A model generated the notes under the pieces. The model did not search any database. It worked only from the letters and a program-made list of their open reading frames with translations, and had not been told where the DNA came from. A program made the position numbers and the translations under genes. Source: Lachnospiraceae bacterium UBA4631 (GTDB lineage: Bacteria; Bacillota; Clostridia; Lachnospirales; Lachnospiraceae). Taken from it: a stretch of 64,000 bases of DNA. Positions 50,129 through 58,256 of the stretch are shown here, in pieces. The number at the start of each line of letters is the position of its first letter. Positions within the stretch are counted from its first letter, which is position 1. The DNA lies in NCBI GenBank assembly GCA_002406015.1, contig DHMX01000014.1:160858-224857 (forward strand), written 5' to 3'.

Positions 50129-50784
50129 TGGTACAGGATATGTTAAAGGACATTCATGCAGTCATTTTTGATTTGGATGGTACACTGGTAGATTCTATGT
50201 GGGTATGGCTGGATATTGACCGGGAATACTTTAAGCAGCATGGCTTGGACGTGCCGGAACAATTACAGCAAAAAATATCGGGTATGAGCTTCTCGGAAAC
50301 CGCAAACTACATCAAAGAGCAATTTGGCATATCTGATTCTATTGAGGAAATGAAAGCTGCATGGAATCGGATGGCAGAAGAAAAATATGAAAAGGAAGTA
50401 CCGTTAAAGCCGGGAGCCTATGAATTTATTCAAAAATTAAAGGAAATGGGAATTAAGACCGGAGTGGCAACCAGTAATTCCCGCCATCTGGTAGAGATAG
50501 CATTGCAGGCAAGAGGGATTCGTTCCGGGCTGGATACTGTAAGAACCGCTTGTGAGGTAGAGAAAGGAAAGCCGGCACCTGACATTTATCTGCTGGTTGC
50601 AAAGGACTTAGAGGTAGAGCCGGAGCATTGCCTTGTGTTTGAAGATATTGTAGAAGGAATACAGGCAGGAAAGCGGGCAGGTATGCATACGTGTGCAATT
50701 GCGGATGCCGCTTCGGAAGCTATTTGGGAAGAGAAACAGCAGGAGGCAGACTATGCAATTCAGGATTATCGTGAATTGCTGTAG
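50128..50784 (+). CDS. HAD-superfamily phosphatase, beta-phosphoglucomutase-like
   Basis: 218-aa HAD hydrolase, subfamily IA: AVIFDLDGTLVDSMW with the nucleophile Asp, GVATSNSRHLVEIAL (motif II) with GKPAPDIYLLVAKDL, and CLVFEDIVEGIQAGKRAGM (motifs III and IV). The cap is helical as in beta-phosphoglucomutase and phosphoglycolate phosphatase. Substrate cannot be read. The start is ATG 50128 because GGAGGT is 7 nt upstream and the codon overlaps the previous stop; an upstream GTG at 50119 lies in that site. Confidence 0.9.
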   Translation: MVQDMLKDIHAVIFDLDGTLVDSMWVWLDIDREYFKQHGLDVPEQLQQKISGMSFSETANYIKEQFGISDSIEEMKAAWNRMAEEKYEKEVPLKPGAYEFIQKLKEMGIKTGVATSNSRHLVEIALQARGIRSGLDTVRTACEVEKGKPAPDIYLLVAKDLEVEPEHCLVFEDIVEGIQAGKRAGMHTCAIADAASEAIWEEKQQEADYAIQDYRELL

Positions 50785-50821
50785 ACAGATACCATACATT
50801 TATAAAAAAGGGTGATACAAC

Positions 50822-51394
50822 ATGACAAAAGGAACGCAGGGATATATACAAGCGTATAAAAAGAAATACGGCGGTTACGCATTCGGCTTATTGGCAGTTA
50901 TTGTGATTTCGGCACTCATTATTTTTCTGATTACCGGGACGTTAAAGCACATAGCAATTGTCATTCCCGTTATACTTGCACTGCCGTTTGCAAAGCTCTT
51001 AACCCTATGGGTAATAGTTGCCAAGTTCCGTTCTTTGCCGGAATCAGAGGGGGAACGGATACAGGAGCAATTAAAAGACCGGAAAAATTGTGTGATACTG
51101 TATGATATGGCATTAAGCTCCTATGAGGCAGTATCCTACGCATCGTGTATAGTGATAGACCAAGGGAATGTTTATCTGCTCTGGGGCGGCTCAAACGAGA
51201 AAAAGTATACCATAGAAAAACAGCGGGAATATGTGCAGGGAATCGTAGTGAAAACCGGGTATGATTTCCAAGTGACCTCGTATACCTCCCTTGAGGAGCT
51301 TTTGGAGGCAGTTGAGAAAAGCCCTGTGAGTGAAGCGGATGTCAGCTTAAAATGTGACCGGTTAAAAAAGCGTCTGTTGGATATTTGCGTATAG
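50822..51394 (+). CDS. Hypothetical membrane protein
   Basis: 190 aa. Two adjacent hydrophobic segments (about 22-40 and 45-68) are followed by a soluble alpha/beta-like domain (about 80-190) with VIDQGNVYLLWGG and EKQREYVQGIVVKTGYDFQV. I know no named family; similar proteins probably occur in related Clostridia next to an RluA-type gene. The distance to the next gene is 25 nt, so it is in an operon with it. A membrane-bound regulator or transport accessory would fit, but nothing proves it. Confidence 0.75.
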   Translation: MTKGTQGYIQAYKKKYGGYAFGLLAVIVISALIIFLITGTLKHIAIVIPVILALPFAKLLTLWVIVAKFRSLPESEGERIQEQLKDRKNCVILYDMALSSYEAVSYASCIVIDQGNVYLLWGGSNEKKYTIEKQREYVQGIVVKTGYDFQVTSYTSLEELLEAVEKSPVSEADVSLKCDRLKKRLLDICV

Positions 51395-51419
51395 CACAGA
51401 CTGTTTCTGGAGAAAACGT

Positions 51420-52457
51420 ATGAAAGAATTGGAAATCGGAAAAAATGAAGCCGGACAGCGGATGGACAAGCTATTGACAAAGGTGTTAAATCAGGCATCT
51501 GTCGGATTCTTGTATAAAATGCTGCGAAAGAAAAATATTACGCTGAACGGGAAAAAAGCAACCGGGAAGGAATTACTGCAGGCGGGAGATAAGGTGCAGA
51601 TATATCTTTCGGATGAGACCTATGAGAAGTTCCATCAGGTAAAGGAATATCCGGTTTCGTTACAGAAACAAAACGGAGAACCGACAAGGCAGAAAACACA
51701 GCAGAAAACGTATCAGCTGACTGAGGCAGATATTTTATATCGGGATGAACAGATTATGATACTGAATAAGCCGGTCGGAATCCTATCACAAAAGGCAAGG
51801 GCAGAGGATGATTCCATGAATGAGGCGATGCTTCGCTATTTGCTGGAACAGAAAATTATATCAAAGCAGCAGTTAGAAACCTTCCGGCCATCTATCTGTA
51901 ATCGGTTAGACCGGAATACCAGCGGGATTCTTGTGGCGGGAATTTCGTTGCCGGGCAGTCAGATGTTATCAAGACTTTTGCATAATCGGACACTGGATAA
52001 ATATTATCTGGCATTGGTAGCCGGAACGGTATGCAAGCCCATGGAGGTGCGGGCATATCTAAGGAAAGAAAAAACGGGAAACCGGGTGATAGTTTCGGAT
52101 AAAAAGCTGCCGGATGCAGCTCCCATCATTACACAGTACACACCCTTATATACAACGGAGACTTGTACGTTATTAGAGGTAAAGCTGATAACCGGAAAAA
52201 CACATCAGATACGGGCTCATCTGGCACATATCGGGCATCCGGTTGTGGGAGATACCAAATACGGAAATCAAGAACTTAATCGGGAATACCGCAAGCGGTA
52301 TCACCTTCAAAATCAGTTTCTGCATGCATATCGTATGGTATTTCCAAGCTTGGAGGCACCGTTTGAGGCAGTATCCGGAATGGAGATAACCGCACCGCTT
52401 CCGAAGGAACGGAATCAGATTATTATGCAGCTATGGCAGGTGTCTATGAATCCATAG
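51420..52457 (+). CDS. RluA-family 23S rRNA pseudouridine synthase
   Basis: 345 aa. An S4 domain (about 1-75, QRMDKLLTKVLNQASVGFLYKML) is followed by the RluA catalytic domain with CNRLDRNTSGILVAG, the Asp being the nucleophile, then LVAGTVCKPMEVRAYLRKE and TGKTHQIRAHLAHIGHPVVGDTKYG. The family RluC/RluD differ in target uridines; the S4 and spacing look like RluC, but I leave the symbol open. ATG 51420. Confidence 0.92.
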   Translation: MKELEIGKNEAGQRMDKLLTKVLNQASVGFLYKMLRKKNITLNGKKATGKELLQAGDKVQIYLSDETYEKFHQVKEYPVSLQKQNGEPTRQKTQQKTYQLTEADILYRDEQIMILNKPVGILSQKARAEDDSMNEAMLRYLLEQKIISKQQLETFRPSICNRLDRNTSGILVAGISLPGSQMLSRLLHNRTLDKYYLALVAGTVCKPMEVRAYLRKEKTGNRVIVSDKKLPDAAPIITQYTPLYTTETCTLLEVKLITGKTHQIRAHLAHIGHPVVGDTKYGNQELNREYRKRYHLQNQFLHAYRMVFPSLEAPFEAVSGMEITAPLPKERNQIIMQLWQVSMNP

Positions 52458-52487
52458 CATTGCCTGCATACAGAAAGAGGAAACAAT

Positions 52488-53024
52488 ATGGCAACATGGA
52501 ACAGCCGGGGATTACGCGGCTCCACCTTGGAAGATTTAATTAATGTATCAAATGAAAAATATCGGGAACGCGGACTGGCATTGGTACAGAAAATTCCGAC
52601 ACCGATAAAGCCGATTCGGATTGATAAGGAAAGCAGTCAGATTACTCTGGCATATTTTGAAAAGGATTCTACGGTTGATTATATAGGCGTTGTGCAGGGG
52701 GTTCCGATTTGCTTTGATGCAAAGGAATGTACAACGGATAAGTTTTCCATGCAGAATATCCATGAGCATCAATATCAATTTATGAAGGAATTTGAACAGC
52801 AGCAGGGAATCAGTTTTTTAGTCATTTTCTTTACTACCCGGAATGAACTGTATTATATGCCGTTTCGGGAACTTCAGACCTATGTGGAACGAATCGAACA
52901 GGGGCATCCGAAATATTTTGAATATCAGGAGCTGAACCCGGAGAATTTCATTCGGGCAAAGGGCAGTGTATTGGTTCATTATCTGGAGCCGTTAAGCCGG
53001 GATTTGATGCAAAGAGAAAAATAG
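52488..53024 (+). CDS. recU: Holliday junction resolvase RecU
   Basis: 178-aa Firmicute Holliday junction resolvase. Typical features: WNSRGLRGSTLEDLINVSN at the N-terminus, the nuclease core YFEKDSTVDYIGVVQGVPICFDAKEC with the metal-binding Asp and Asp-x-Lys, and IHEHQYQFMKEF. B. subtilis RecU is a little longer. In Bacillus it is linked to ponA (PBP1); here no penicillin-binding gene is next to it. A weak hairpin with a short T run follows at 53023-53046. Confidence 0.93.
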   Translation: MATWNSRGLRGSTLEDLINVSNEKYRERGLALVQKIPTPIKPIRIDKESSQITLAYFEKDSTVDYIGVVQGVPICFDAKECTTDKFSMQNIHEHQYQFMKEFEQQQGISFLVIFFTTRNELYYMPFRELQTYVERIEQGHPKYFEYQELNPENFIRAKGSVLVHYLEPLSRDLMQREK

Positions 53025-53043
53025 CTGCAACAAAACGGCAGTT

Positions 53044-53071
53044 TTTAGACACTAGTATATAAAAGGATAAT
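53044..53071 (+). promoter_or_regulatory. Candidate promoter of the Cys-rich/radical SAM pair
   Basis: -35 TTTAGA (53044-53049), 16-nt spacer, -10 GATAAT (53066-53071), in the 86-nt gap after recU. The consensus match is moderate. Confidence 0.4.
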
Positions 53072-53110
53072 GACACAGTGTATACGGAGTCTGAAAGGGA
53101 GGTAATTACA

Positions 53111-53563
53111 ATGGATATACATAAGGAAAAATGTAAGAAATTAAAGGAAATTCGGAAAAGGGTAGCGGATAAAATCGGCATTGATTTGCATCAGAGCGAA
53201 TGTACCTATGAAGGGCCATGCTCCGGAACGTGTCCGAAATGTGCGATGGAGGAGCAGCGGCTGAATCGTGCATTGCTTGGAAAAGCAGCATTGGCTACCG
53301 GAGTTGCCGCTATGAGTATCGGGCTGGCAGGCTGCCAACAGGCGGAAACCACGTTAGAAGGGGATATTGAGGTATCCTCCACAGAGCAGCAATTAGAAGG
53401 AGAAGAGGGGTACAAACCGGATAGTGAATCCGAAGAATGGAACACAACGGAAAACATGACAACCGAGAAGATAACAACGGAGGCTACAACAACCGAGGAA
53501 GTGATAGAATTAGAAGGGGATGTTGTGTATGTACCAGAGACAGAAGGCGGAGCCGACGAATAG
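53111..53563 (+). CDS. Cys-rich membrane/lipoprotein-like protein, partner of radical SAM gene
   Basis: 150 aa in three parts. Residues 1-55 are basic and soluble: KCKKLKEIRKRVADKIGIDL and a cysteine cluster C31-x5-C37-x3-C41-x2-C44 (CTYEGPCSGTCPKC). Residues 55-75 are hydrophobic and end in LAGC, a lipobox-like site (C75), but it is internal. Residues 76-150 are acidic and Thr-rich, with TTE repeats and the block LEGD twice (82-85 and 134-137). GGGAGG precedes ATG 53111. The 3' end overlaps the radical SAM gene by 35 nt. The cysteines could bind a metal or Fe-S cluster, or the protein could be a substrate; function unknown. I remember this N-terminal pattern from other anaerobes but not its role. 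Confidence 0.8.
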   Translation: MDIHKEKCKKLKEIRKRVADKIGIDLHQSECTYEGPCSGTCPKCAMEEQRLNRALLGKAALATGVAAMSIGLAGCQQAETTLEGDIEVSSTEQQLEGEEGYKPDSESEEWNTTENMTTEKITTEATTTEEVIELEGDVVYVPETEGGADE

Positions 53564-54170
53564 CAGATTTCGGGTACAGGCAGTGAATCGTCACCGTCTG
53601 ACAACGGATGGCGAGGGTGTTACAACGTTGGTAGCGTTATACGGATGCCCGTTATCCTGCCAATACTGTATTAATCAGAAGGCGTTGCAGAAGCCTGTCT
53701 GGAAGGAGTATACCGGGGAAGAGCTATGGAAGCTGGTAGCACAGGATTATTGTTATTTTATAGCAACCGGAGGAGGAATCACCTTTGGCGGAGGGGAAGC
53801 CCTGTTGCATGCAGATGCAATTCGTGACTTTCATGCTATTTTGCCAGAGGGGGTATATATTACATTAGAAACCTCATTATGGGCAGAGGTAGCCGAACTT
53901 GATAAGGTACTTCCGGCTGCGAAAGGTCTGATTATAGACATTAAAACCATGAATCCGAAGCTATACAAGGCATATACGGGACAAACAAATGAAAAGGTAT
54001 TGGAAAATCTGAATTATATTGTATCGCAGAAGATGCAGGATAAATGTAAAATCCGGATTCCGTATATTGCAGGCTATAACGATGAAGCAGATGTACAGCA
54101 TTCCGTAAATATGATTCAAAATATGGGATACACAAACATTGAAGTGTTTTCCTACCGAGTACCGGAATAA
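53529..54170 (+). CDS. Radical SAM protein, activating-enzyme type
   Basis: 213 aa. A small radical SAM protein like PflA/NrdG. The cluster is GCPLSCQYC (C40, C44, C47), followed by TGGGITFGGGEALLHADA (GGE motif for SAM), LETSLWAEVAEL and IIDIKTMNPKLYKAYTGQ. No auxiliary cluster is visible. I use ATG 53529, 9 nt after AAGGGG, rather than 53520, which touches that site. It begins inside the 3' end of the Cys-rich gene, so translation is coupled. No glycyl radical enzyme is nearby, so the Cys-rich partner is a candidate substrate or cofactor carrier. A terminator follows. Confidence 0.88.
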   Translation: MYQRQKAEPTNSRFRVQAVNRHRLTTDGEGVTTLVALYGCPLSCQYCINQKALQKPVWKEYTGEELWKLVAQDYCYFIATGGGITFGGGEALLHADAIRDFHAILPEGVYITLETSLWAEVAELDKVLPAAKGLIIDIKTMNPKLYKAYTGQTNEKVLENLNYIVSQKMQDKCKIRIPYIAGYNDEADVQHSVNMIQNMGYTNIEVFSYRVPE

Positions 54171-54180
54171 ATGCAAAACA

Positions 54181-54209
54181 AAGGCCGCCCGGCATCAGGC
54201 GGTCTTTTT
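54181..54209 (+). terminator. Intrinsic terminator after the radical SAM gene
   Basis: AAGGCCGCC (54181-54189) pairs with GGCGGTCTT (54198-54206), one G-T, loop of 8 nt, five T at 54205-54209. Confidence 0.85.
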
Positions 54210-54225
54210 AAGTATGGACTTTAAC

Positions 54226-54253
54226 TTGTAAAAGGAAAAAAATGTGGTATAAT
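54226..54253 (+). promoter_or_regulatory. Promoter of the his operon
   Basis: -35 TTGTAA (54226-54231), 16-nt spacer, perfect -10 TATAAT (54248-54253). Confidence 0.7.
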
Positions 54254-54261
54254 ATACGCGG

Positions 54262-54324
54262 ATGCATGGGCAATTTGGTACGAAATCGGCAGAGCGGAAA
54301 CGCAGATTACCATGCAGACGGTAA
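54262..54324 (+). promoter_or_regulatory. Structured leader before hisZ
   Basis: TGCATGG (54263-54269) can pair with CCATGCA (54310-54316), enclosing two small hairpins: ATTT-GGTACG-AAAT and GCG-GAAA-CGC (a GNRA loop). TTACC (54307-54311) could instead pair with GGTAA (54320-54324), a fold excluding the first. No T run follows, so control, if any, would be translational. Not a T-box and not a class I recognise. Confidence 0.4.
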
Positions 54325-54350
54325 CAAAGATTGATAAAAGGAGAACACAG

Positions 54351-55571
54351 ATGAAGGAAAAGTTATTGCATACTCCGGACGGAGTACGTGACATTTATGG
54401 CAGCGAATATAAGAGAAAGCGGAAGGTCATGAGTGAGATTCATCATGTGTTGGAATTATACAGCTATCACGATATTCAGACACCAACCTTTGAATATTTT
54501 GATATTTTCAGTAAAGAAAAAGGGTCTGCCCCATCAAATGAAATGTTCAAATTCTTTGACAGGGACAATAACACACTGGTATTGCGACCGGATATTACGC
54601 CGAGTATAGCAAGGTGTGTGGCAAAGTATTATGAAAATGAAGAGCTTCCGATTCGGTTATGCTATGAAGGAAATACATTTACGAATAAAATCAGTCATCA
54701 GGGCAAGCTGTGTGAGGTTACACAGATTGGCGGAGAGCTGGTAAATGATGACAGCTCCGCAGCAGATGCAGAGATTCTGGCAACCGTAGTAAACTGTATA
54801 CAGGCAGTTGGCTTAAAGGAATTTCAGGTAGAAGTGGGCGATGTGGATTTCTTTAAGGGTGTGATTGAGGAAGCCGGCTTAAATGAAGAGGAAGAGCAGG
54901 AGATTCGGGCTTATATCCAGAATAAGAACTTTTTCGGACTACAGGAGTATGTTAAGAAATTAAATATATCAGAACGGTTAAAGCAGGTATTGGTATCCTT
55001 TGACCAGTTATTTGGCGGAATGGAAATGCTGGAACAGGCAAAGAAGCTGGTTCAGAACCAGCGTTCCTTAAAAGCAATTGAGCGTTTGGAAAAGGTGTAT
55101 CATGCACTTGCATATTATCATTGTGAAGCCCATGTCGGATTTGATTTGAGTATGCTAAGTGATTTTAAGTATTATACCGGACTTTTATTCAAGGGCTATA
55201 CCTATGGTACAGGTGCGGCACTGGTACGGGGCGGACGTTATAATGCGTTATTAAGCCAGTACGGAAAGGATGCACCGGCAATCGGATTTGGCTTTGTGAT
55301 TGACGAAATGATGAATGCCATTCATCGGCAGGGCATTCCGGTTGAAATTGATGAGGGCGAGATTGTCGTTCTGTATCATCAGAACTGTCAAAAAGAGGCT
55401 ATTGAATACGGATGTAACCTGCGTGCGGAAGGCAAAAAAGTAGAATTGATTCGGATGTCATCACGAAAGGAACTGGAGGACTACCGGATTTACGCAAGAA
55501 GAGAGCATTTTGAAACGCTGATATATATGAGTGAAGATGGAATACAGACATATGCCTGTCAGAATGAGTAA
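54351..55571 (+). CDS. hisZ: ATP phosphoribosyltransferase regulatory subunit HisZ
   Basis: HisRS-like paralogue needed for activity and histidine feedback of short HisG. It has class II synthetase motifs without a tRNA-binding domain: HTPDGVRDIYG, LRPDITPSIARCVA, RLCYEGNTFT, YTGLLFKGYTYG, and RGGRYNALL. 406 aa. I use ATG 54351 with AAAAGGAG 7 nt before; the ORF is open from 54312 but without a site. First gene of hisZ-hisG-hisD-hisB-hisIE; hisC, hisH, hisA and hisF are not in the window. Confidence 0.94.
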   Translation: MKEKLLHTPDGVRDIYGSEYKRKRKVMSEIHHVLELYSYHDIQTPTFEYFDIFSKEKGSAPSNEMFKFFDRDNNTLVLRPDITPSIARCVAKYYENEELPIRLCYEGNTFTNKISHQGKLCEVTQIGGELVNDDSSAADAEILATVVNCIQAVGLKEFQVEVGDVDFFKGVIEEAGLNEEEEQEIRAYIQNKNFFGLQEYVKKLNISERLKQVLVSFDQLFGGMEMLEQAKKLVQNQRSLKAIERLEKVYHALAYYHCEAHVGFDLSMLSDFKYYTGLLFKGYTYGTGAALVRGGRYNALLSQYGKDAPAIGFGFVIDEMMNAIHRQGIPVEIDEGEIVVLYHQNCQKEAIEYGCNLRAEGKKVELIRMSSRKELEDYRIYARREHFETLIYMSEDGIQTYACQNE

Positions 55572-55599
55572 GAGAATAGAGTGGATAGAGGATAAAAGC

Positions 55600-56241
55600 A
55601 TGAGATATTTAACATTTGCCCTGGCAAAGGGGCGTTTAGCAAAGCAGACATTAGGACTGCTTGAGCAGATTGGAATAACCTGTGAGGAAATGAAGGACCC
55701 GGATACCCGGAAGCTGTTGTTTGTAAATGAAGACCTAAAGGTGAAGTTCTTTCTGGCAAAAGCATCGGATGTACCGACCTATGTGGAATATGGTGCGGCT
55801 GATATTGGAGTGGTAGGTAAGGATACCATTCTGGAGGAAGGACGGAATCTCTATGAGGTTATGGATTTGAACCTCGGAAAATGCAGGATGTGTGTCTGCG
55901 GACCGGCTTCGGCAAGAGAACTGCTGAAGAGAAATGAAATTATCCGGGTGGCAACCAAGTATCCGAATATCGCAAAGGATTATTTCCACAGTCAGAAAAA
56001 TCAAACCGTAGAGATTGTGAAGTTAAACGGTTCTGTAGAGCTGGCACCGATTGTAGGTTTGTCAGAGGTAATTGTAGATATAGTGGAAACCGGAACCACA
56101 TTACGGGAAAACGGTCTGGAGGTATTGGAGGAGATATGTCCGTTATCTGCCAGAATCGTAGTGAATCAGGTAAGCCTGAAAATGGAGCATCAGCGTATTC
56201 GTGAGTTATTAAATAATTTGAATGAGTTGATTACAAAATAG
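55600..56241 (+). CDS. hisG: ATP phosphoribosyltransferase, short form
   Basis: First step of histidine synthesis: ATP plus PRPP. It begins MRYLTFALAKGRLAKQTLGLL and has ADIGVVGKDTILE, ATKYPNIAKDYF, VKLNGSVELAPIVGLSEVIVDIVETGTTLRENGL (PRPP-binding). 213 aa is the short form without the ACT-like C-terminal domain, so it depends on HisZ, encoded just upstream. Start ATG 55600; the frame is open earlier within hisZ. Confidence 0.96.
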   Translation: MRYLTFALAKGRLAKQTLGLLEQIGITCEEMKDPDTRKLLFVNEDLKVKFFLAKASDVPTYVEYGAADIGVVGKDTILEEGRNLYEVMDLNLGKCRMCVCGPASARELLKRNEIIRVATKYPNIAKDYFHSQKNQTVEIVKLNGSVELAPIVGLSEVIVDIVETGTTLRENGLEVLEEICPLSARIVVNQVSLKMEHQRIRELLNNLNELITK

Positions 56242-56265
56242 ATACTTATGACCAGGAGGCACAGT

Positions 56266-57558
56266 ATGCGAAAAGTAAAATTAACAGAGGAAACCAAAAA
56301 GAATATTTTAAATGACTTATTAAAGCGGAGTCCGAATAATTACGGGGACTATGTCGCAACGGTACAGGAAATTGTAGACCATGTGGCGAAGGAAGGGGAT
56401 AAGGCAGTCTTTGCTTACACCGAGAAATTCGACCATGCACATATTACGGCAGAGACCGTAAAGGTGACACAGGCAGAGATAGATGCCGCTTATCAGGAGA
56501 TAGAACCGGAGCTGTTAGCCGTTATTCGTAAGGCATTGGTAAATATCCGGGAATATCACGAAAAGCAGAAGCAGTATAGCTGGTTTGATTCAAAACCAAA
56601 CGGAACGATTCTGGGACAGAAGGTAACGGCTCTTAGCCGGGTCGGTGTCTATGTACCGGGCGGAAAGGCAGTATATCCGTCTTCTGTATTGATGAATATT
56701 GTTCCGGCAAAGGTTGCAGGGGTAGGAAGCATTATTATGACAACTCCCTGCAATGCAGAAGGAAAGGTATGTGCAACTACCTTAGTAGCAGCCTGTGAGG
56801 CCGGTGTCGATGCTATTTATAAGGTCGGCGGTGCTCAGGCAATTGCTGCTCTGGCATATGGTACACAGAGTATTCCTTCGGTGGATAAGATTGTAGGACC
56901 GGGAAATATTTTTGTGGCACTGGCAAAAAAGGCAGTAAACGGATTTGTTGGAATTGATTCCATTGCAGGTCCGAGTGAAATTCTGGTACTGGCTGACGAA
57001 ACCGCAAATCCAAGATATGTGGCAGCGGATTTGTTATCACAGGCAGAGCATGATGAGCTGGCAAGTGCCATTCTGGTTACAACCAGTGAAGCCCTTGCAG
57101 ATAAGGTATCCGCAGAAATTGATGAGTTCGTAAAGCAGTTATCCAGAAAGGATATTATTACAAAGTCACTGGATAATTTTGGATATATGCTGGTGGCAGA
57201 CACCATGGAGGATGCTTTGGATGCTGTAAACCAGATTGCATCGGAGCATTTGGAAATAGTCACGAAGAATCCGTTTGAGGTCATGACAAAGGTACAGAAC
57301 GCAGGTGCTATTTTCATGGGAGAATACAGCTCCGAGCCTTTGGGAGATTATTTTGCAGGACCAAATCATGTATTGCCGACCAACGGAACCGCAAAGTTCT
57401 TTTCCCCGCTTTCGGTGGATGACTTTATAAAGAAGTCCAGTATTATATATTATTCCAGAGAGGCATTGGAGCCGATTCATAAGGATATTATTGCGTTTGC
57501 GGAAGCAGAGCAGTTAACGGCACATGCAAACTCGATTCGCGTCAGATTTGAACAGTAA
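56266..57558 (+). CDS. hisD: Histidinol dehydrogenase
   Basis: Last two steps of histidine synthesis: histidinol to histidine with two NAD+. Motifs: VGVYVPGGKAVYPSSVLMN, DSIAGPSEILVLAD, LLSQAEHDELASAILVT and GPNHVLPTNGTAKF. 430 aa. AGGAGG (56253-56258) is 7 nt before ATG 56266; an in-frame ATG at 56248 lies upstream of that site. A 96-nt gap separates it from hisB, with no promoter I could identify. Confidence 0.96.
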   Translation: MRKVKLTEETKKNILNDLLKRSPNNYGDYVATVQEIVDHVAKEGDKAVFAYTEKFDHAHITAETVKVTQAEIDAAYQEIEPELLAVIRKALVNIREYHEKQKQYSWFDSKPNGTILGQKVTALSRVGVYVPGGKAVYPSSVLMNIVPAKVAGVGSIIMTTPCNAEGKVCATTLVAACEAGVDAIYKVGGAQAIAALAYGTQSIPSVDKIVGPGNIFVALAKKAVNGFVGIDSIAGPSEILVLADETANPRYVAADLLSQAEHDELASAILVTTSEALADKVSAEIDEFVKQLSRKDIITKSLDNFGYMLVADTMEDALDAVNQIASEHLEIVTKNPFEVMTKVQNAGAIFMGEYSSEPLGDYFAGPNHVLPTNGTAKFFSPLSVDDFIKKSSIIYYSREALEPIHKDIIAFAEAEQLTAHANSIRVRFEQ

Positions 57559-57654
57559 CAGGCAGAAAGCCGGATAAACGTGTAAAGAATAAGAAGGTTA
57601 GAAAAAAGAGCAGATAAAGATAAAGCAGTTGGATTCTGAGGAAGGAATAAAGAG

Positions 57655-58245
57655 ATGGCAAATCGAAAATCGGTGATTACACGAAAAACAAATGAAACAG
57701 ATATTAAAATTGAATTTAACATGGATGGAACCGGAGTGACAACGATTGATACAGGCATTGGCTTTTTTGACCATATGTTGAACAGCTTTGCCAGACATGG
57801 ACTTTTTGATTTGAATGCCACTGTGAAGGGTGATTTGTATGTGGATTCCCACCACACCATTGAAGATACCGGAATTGCACTTGGTATGGCAATCCGCAAG
57901 GCATTGGGAGATAAAAAGGGCATTAAGCGGTATGGCTCCATTATGCTTCCGATGGATGAAACGCTGGTGCTGTGTGCGATTGATTTGAGCGGTCGCCCGT
58001 ATCTGGTGTTTGATGAGACCTTTACGGTAGATCAGGTAGGATATTTTGATACCGAAATGGTACGGGAATTCTTTTATGCGATTTCTTATGCAGCAGGAAT
58101 GAATCTGCATATCAAGCAAATACACGGAAGTAATAACCATCATATTATAGAGGCAACCTTTAAGGCATTTGCAAAGGCATTGGATGAAGCATCGTCCTAT
58201 GACATACGAATTACAGATGTTTTGTCAACAAAGGGCAGCATATAA
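57655..58245 (+). CDS. hisB: Imidazoleglycerol-phosphate dehydratase
   Basis: Sixth step of histidine synthesis. Mn-binding repeats are clear: GFFDHMLNSFARHG, DSHHTIEDTGIALGMAI and the C-terminal IHGSNNHHIIEATFKAFAKAL. Monofunctional 196-aa form without the histidinol-phosphatase domain found in enteric bacteria. GGAAGGA lies upstream. Confidence 0.96.
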   Translation: MANRKSVITRKTNETDIKIEFNMDGTGVTTIDTGIGFFDHMLNSFARHGLFDLNATVKGDLYVDSHHTIEDTGIALGMAIRKALGDKKGIKRYGSIMLPMDETLVLCAIDLSGRPYLVFDETFTVDQVGYFDTEMVREFFYAISYAAGMNLHIKQIHGSNNHHIIEATFKAFAKALDEASSYDIRITDVLSTKGSI

Positions 58246-58256
58246 GGAGGCAGTAA

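Noticed and set aside
54262..54324. 20-codon reading frame in the hisZ leader as a histidine attenuator peptide
   Set aside because: It has only one His codon, no ribosome binding site, and no terminator follows.
54262..54324. hisZ leader as a GEMM-type cyclic di-GMP riboswitch, because of GGGCAA and ACGCA
   Set aside because: The second half of that riboswitch (receptor and GCC pairing) is absent and spacing does not fit.
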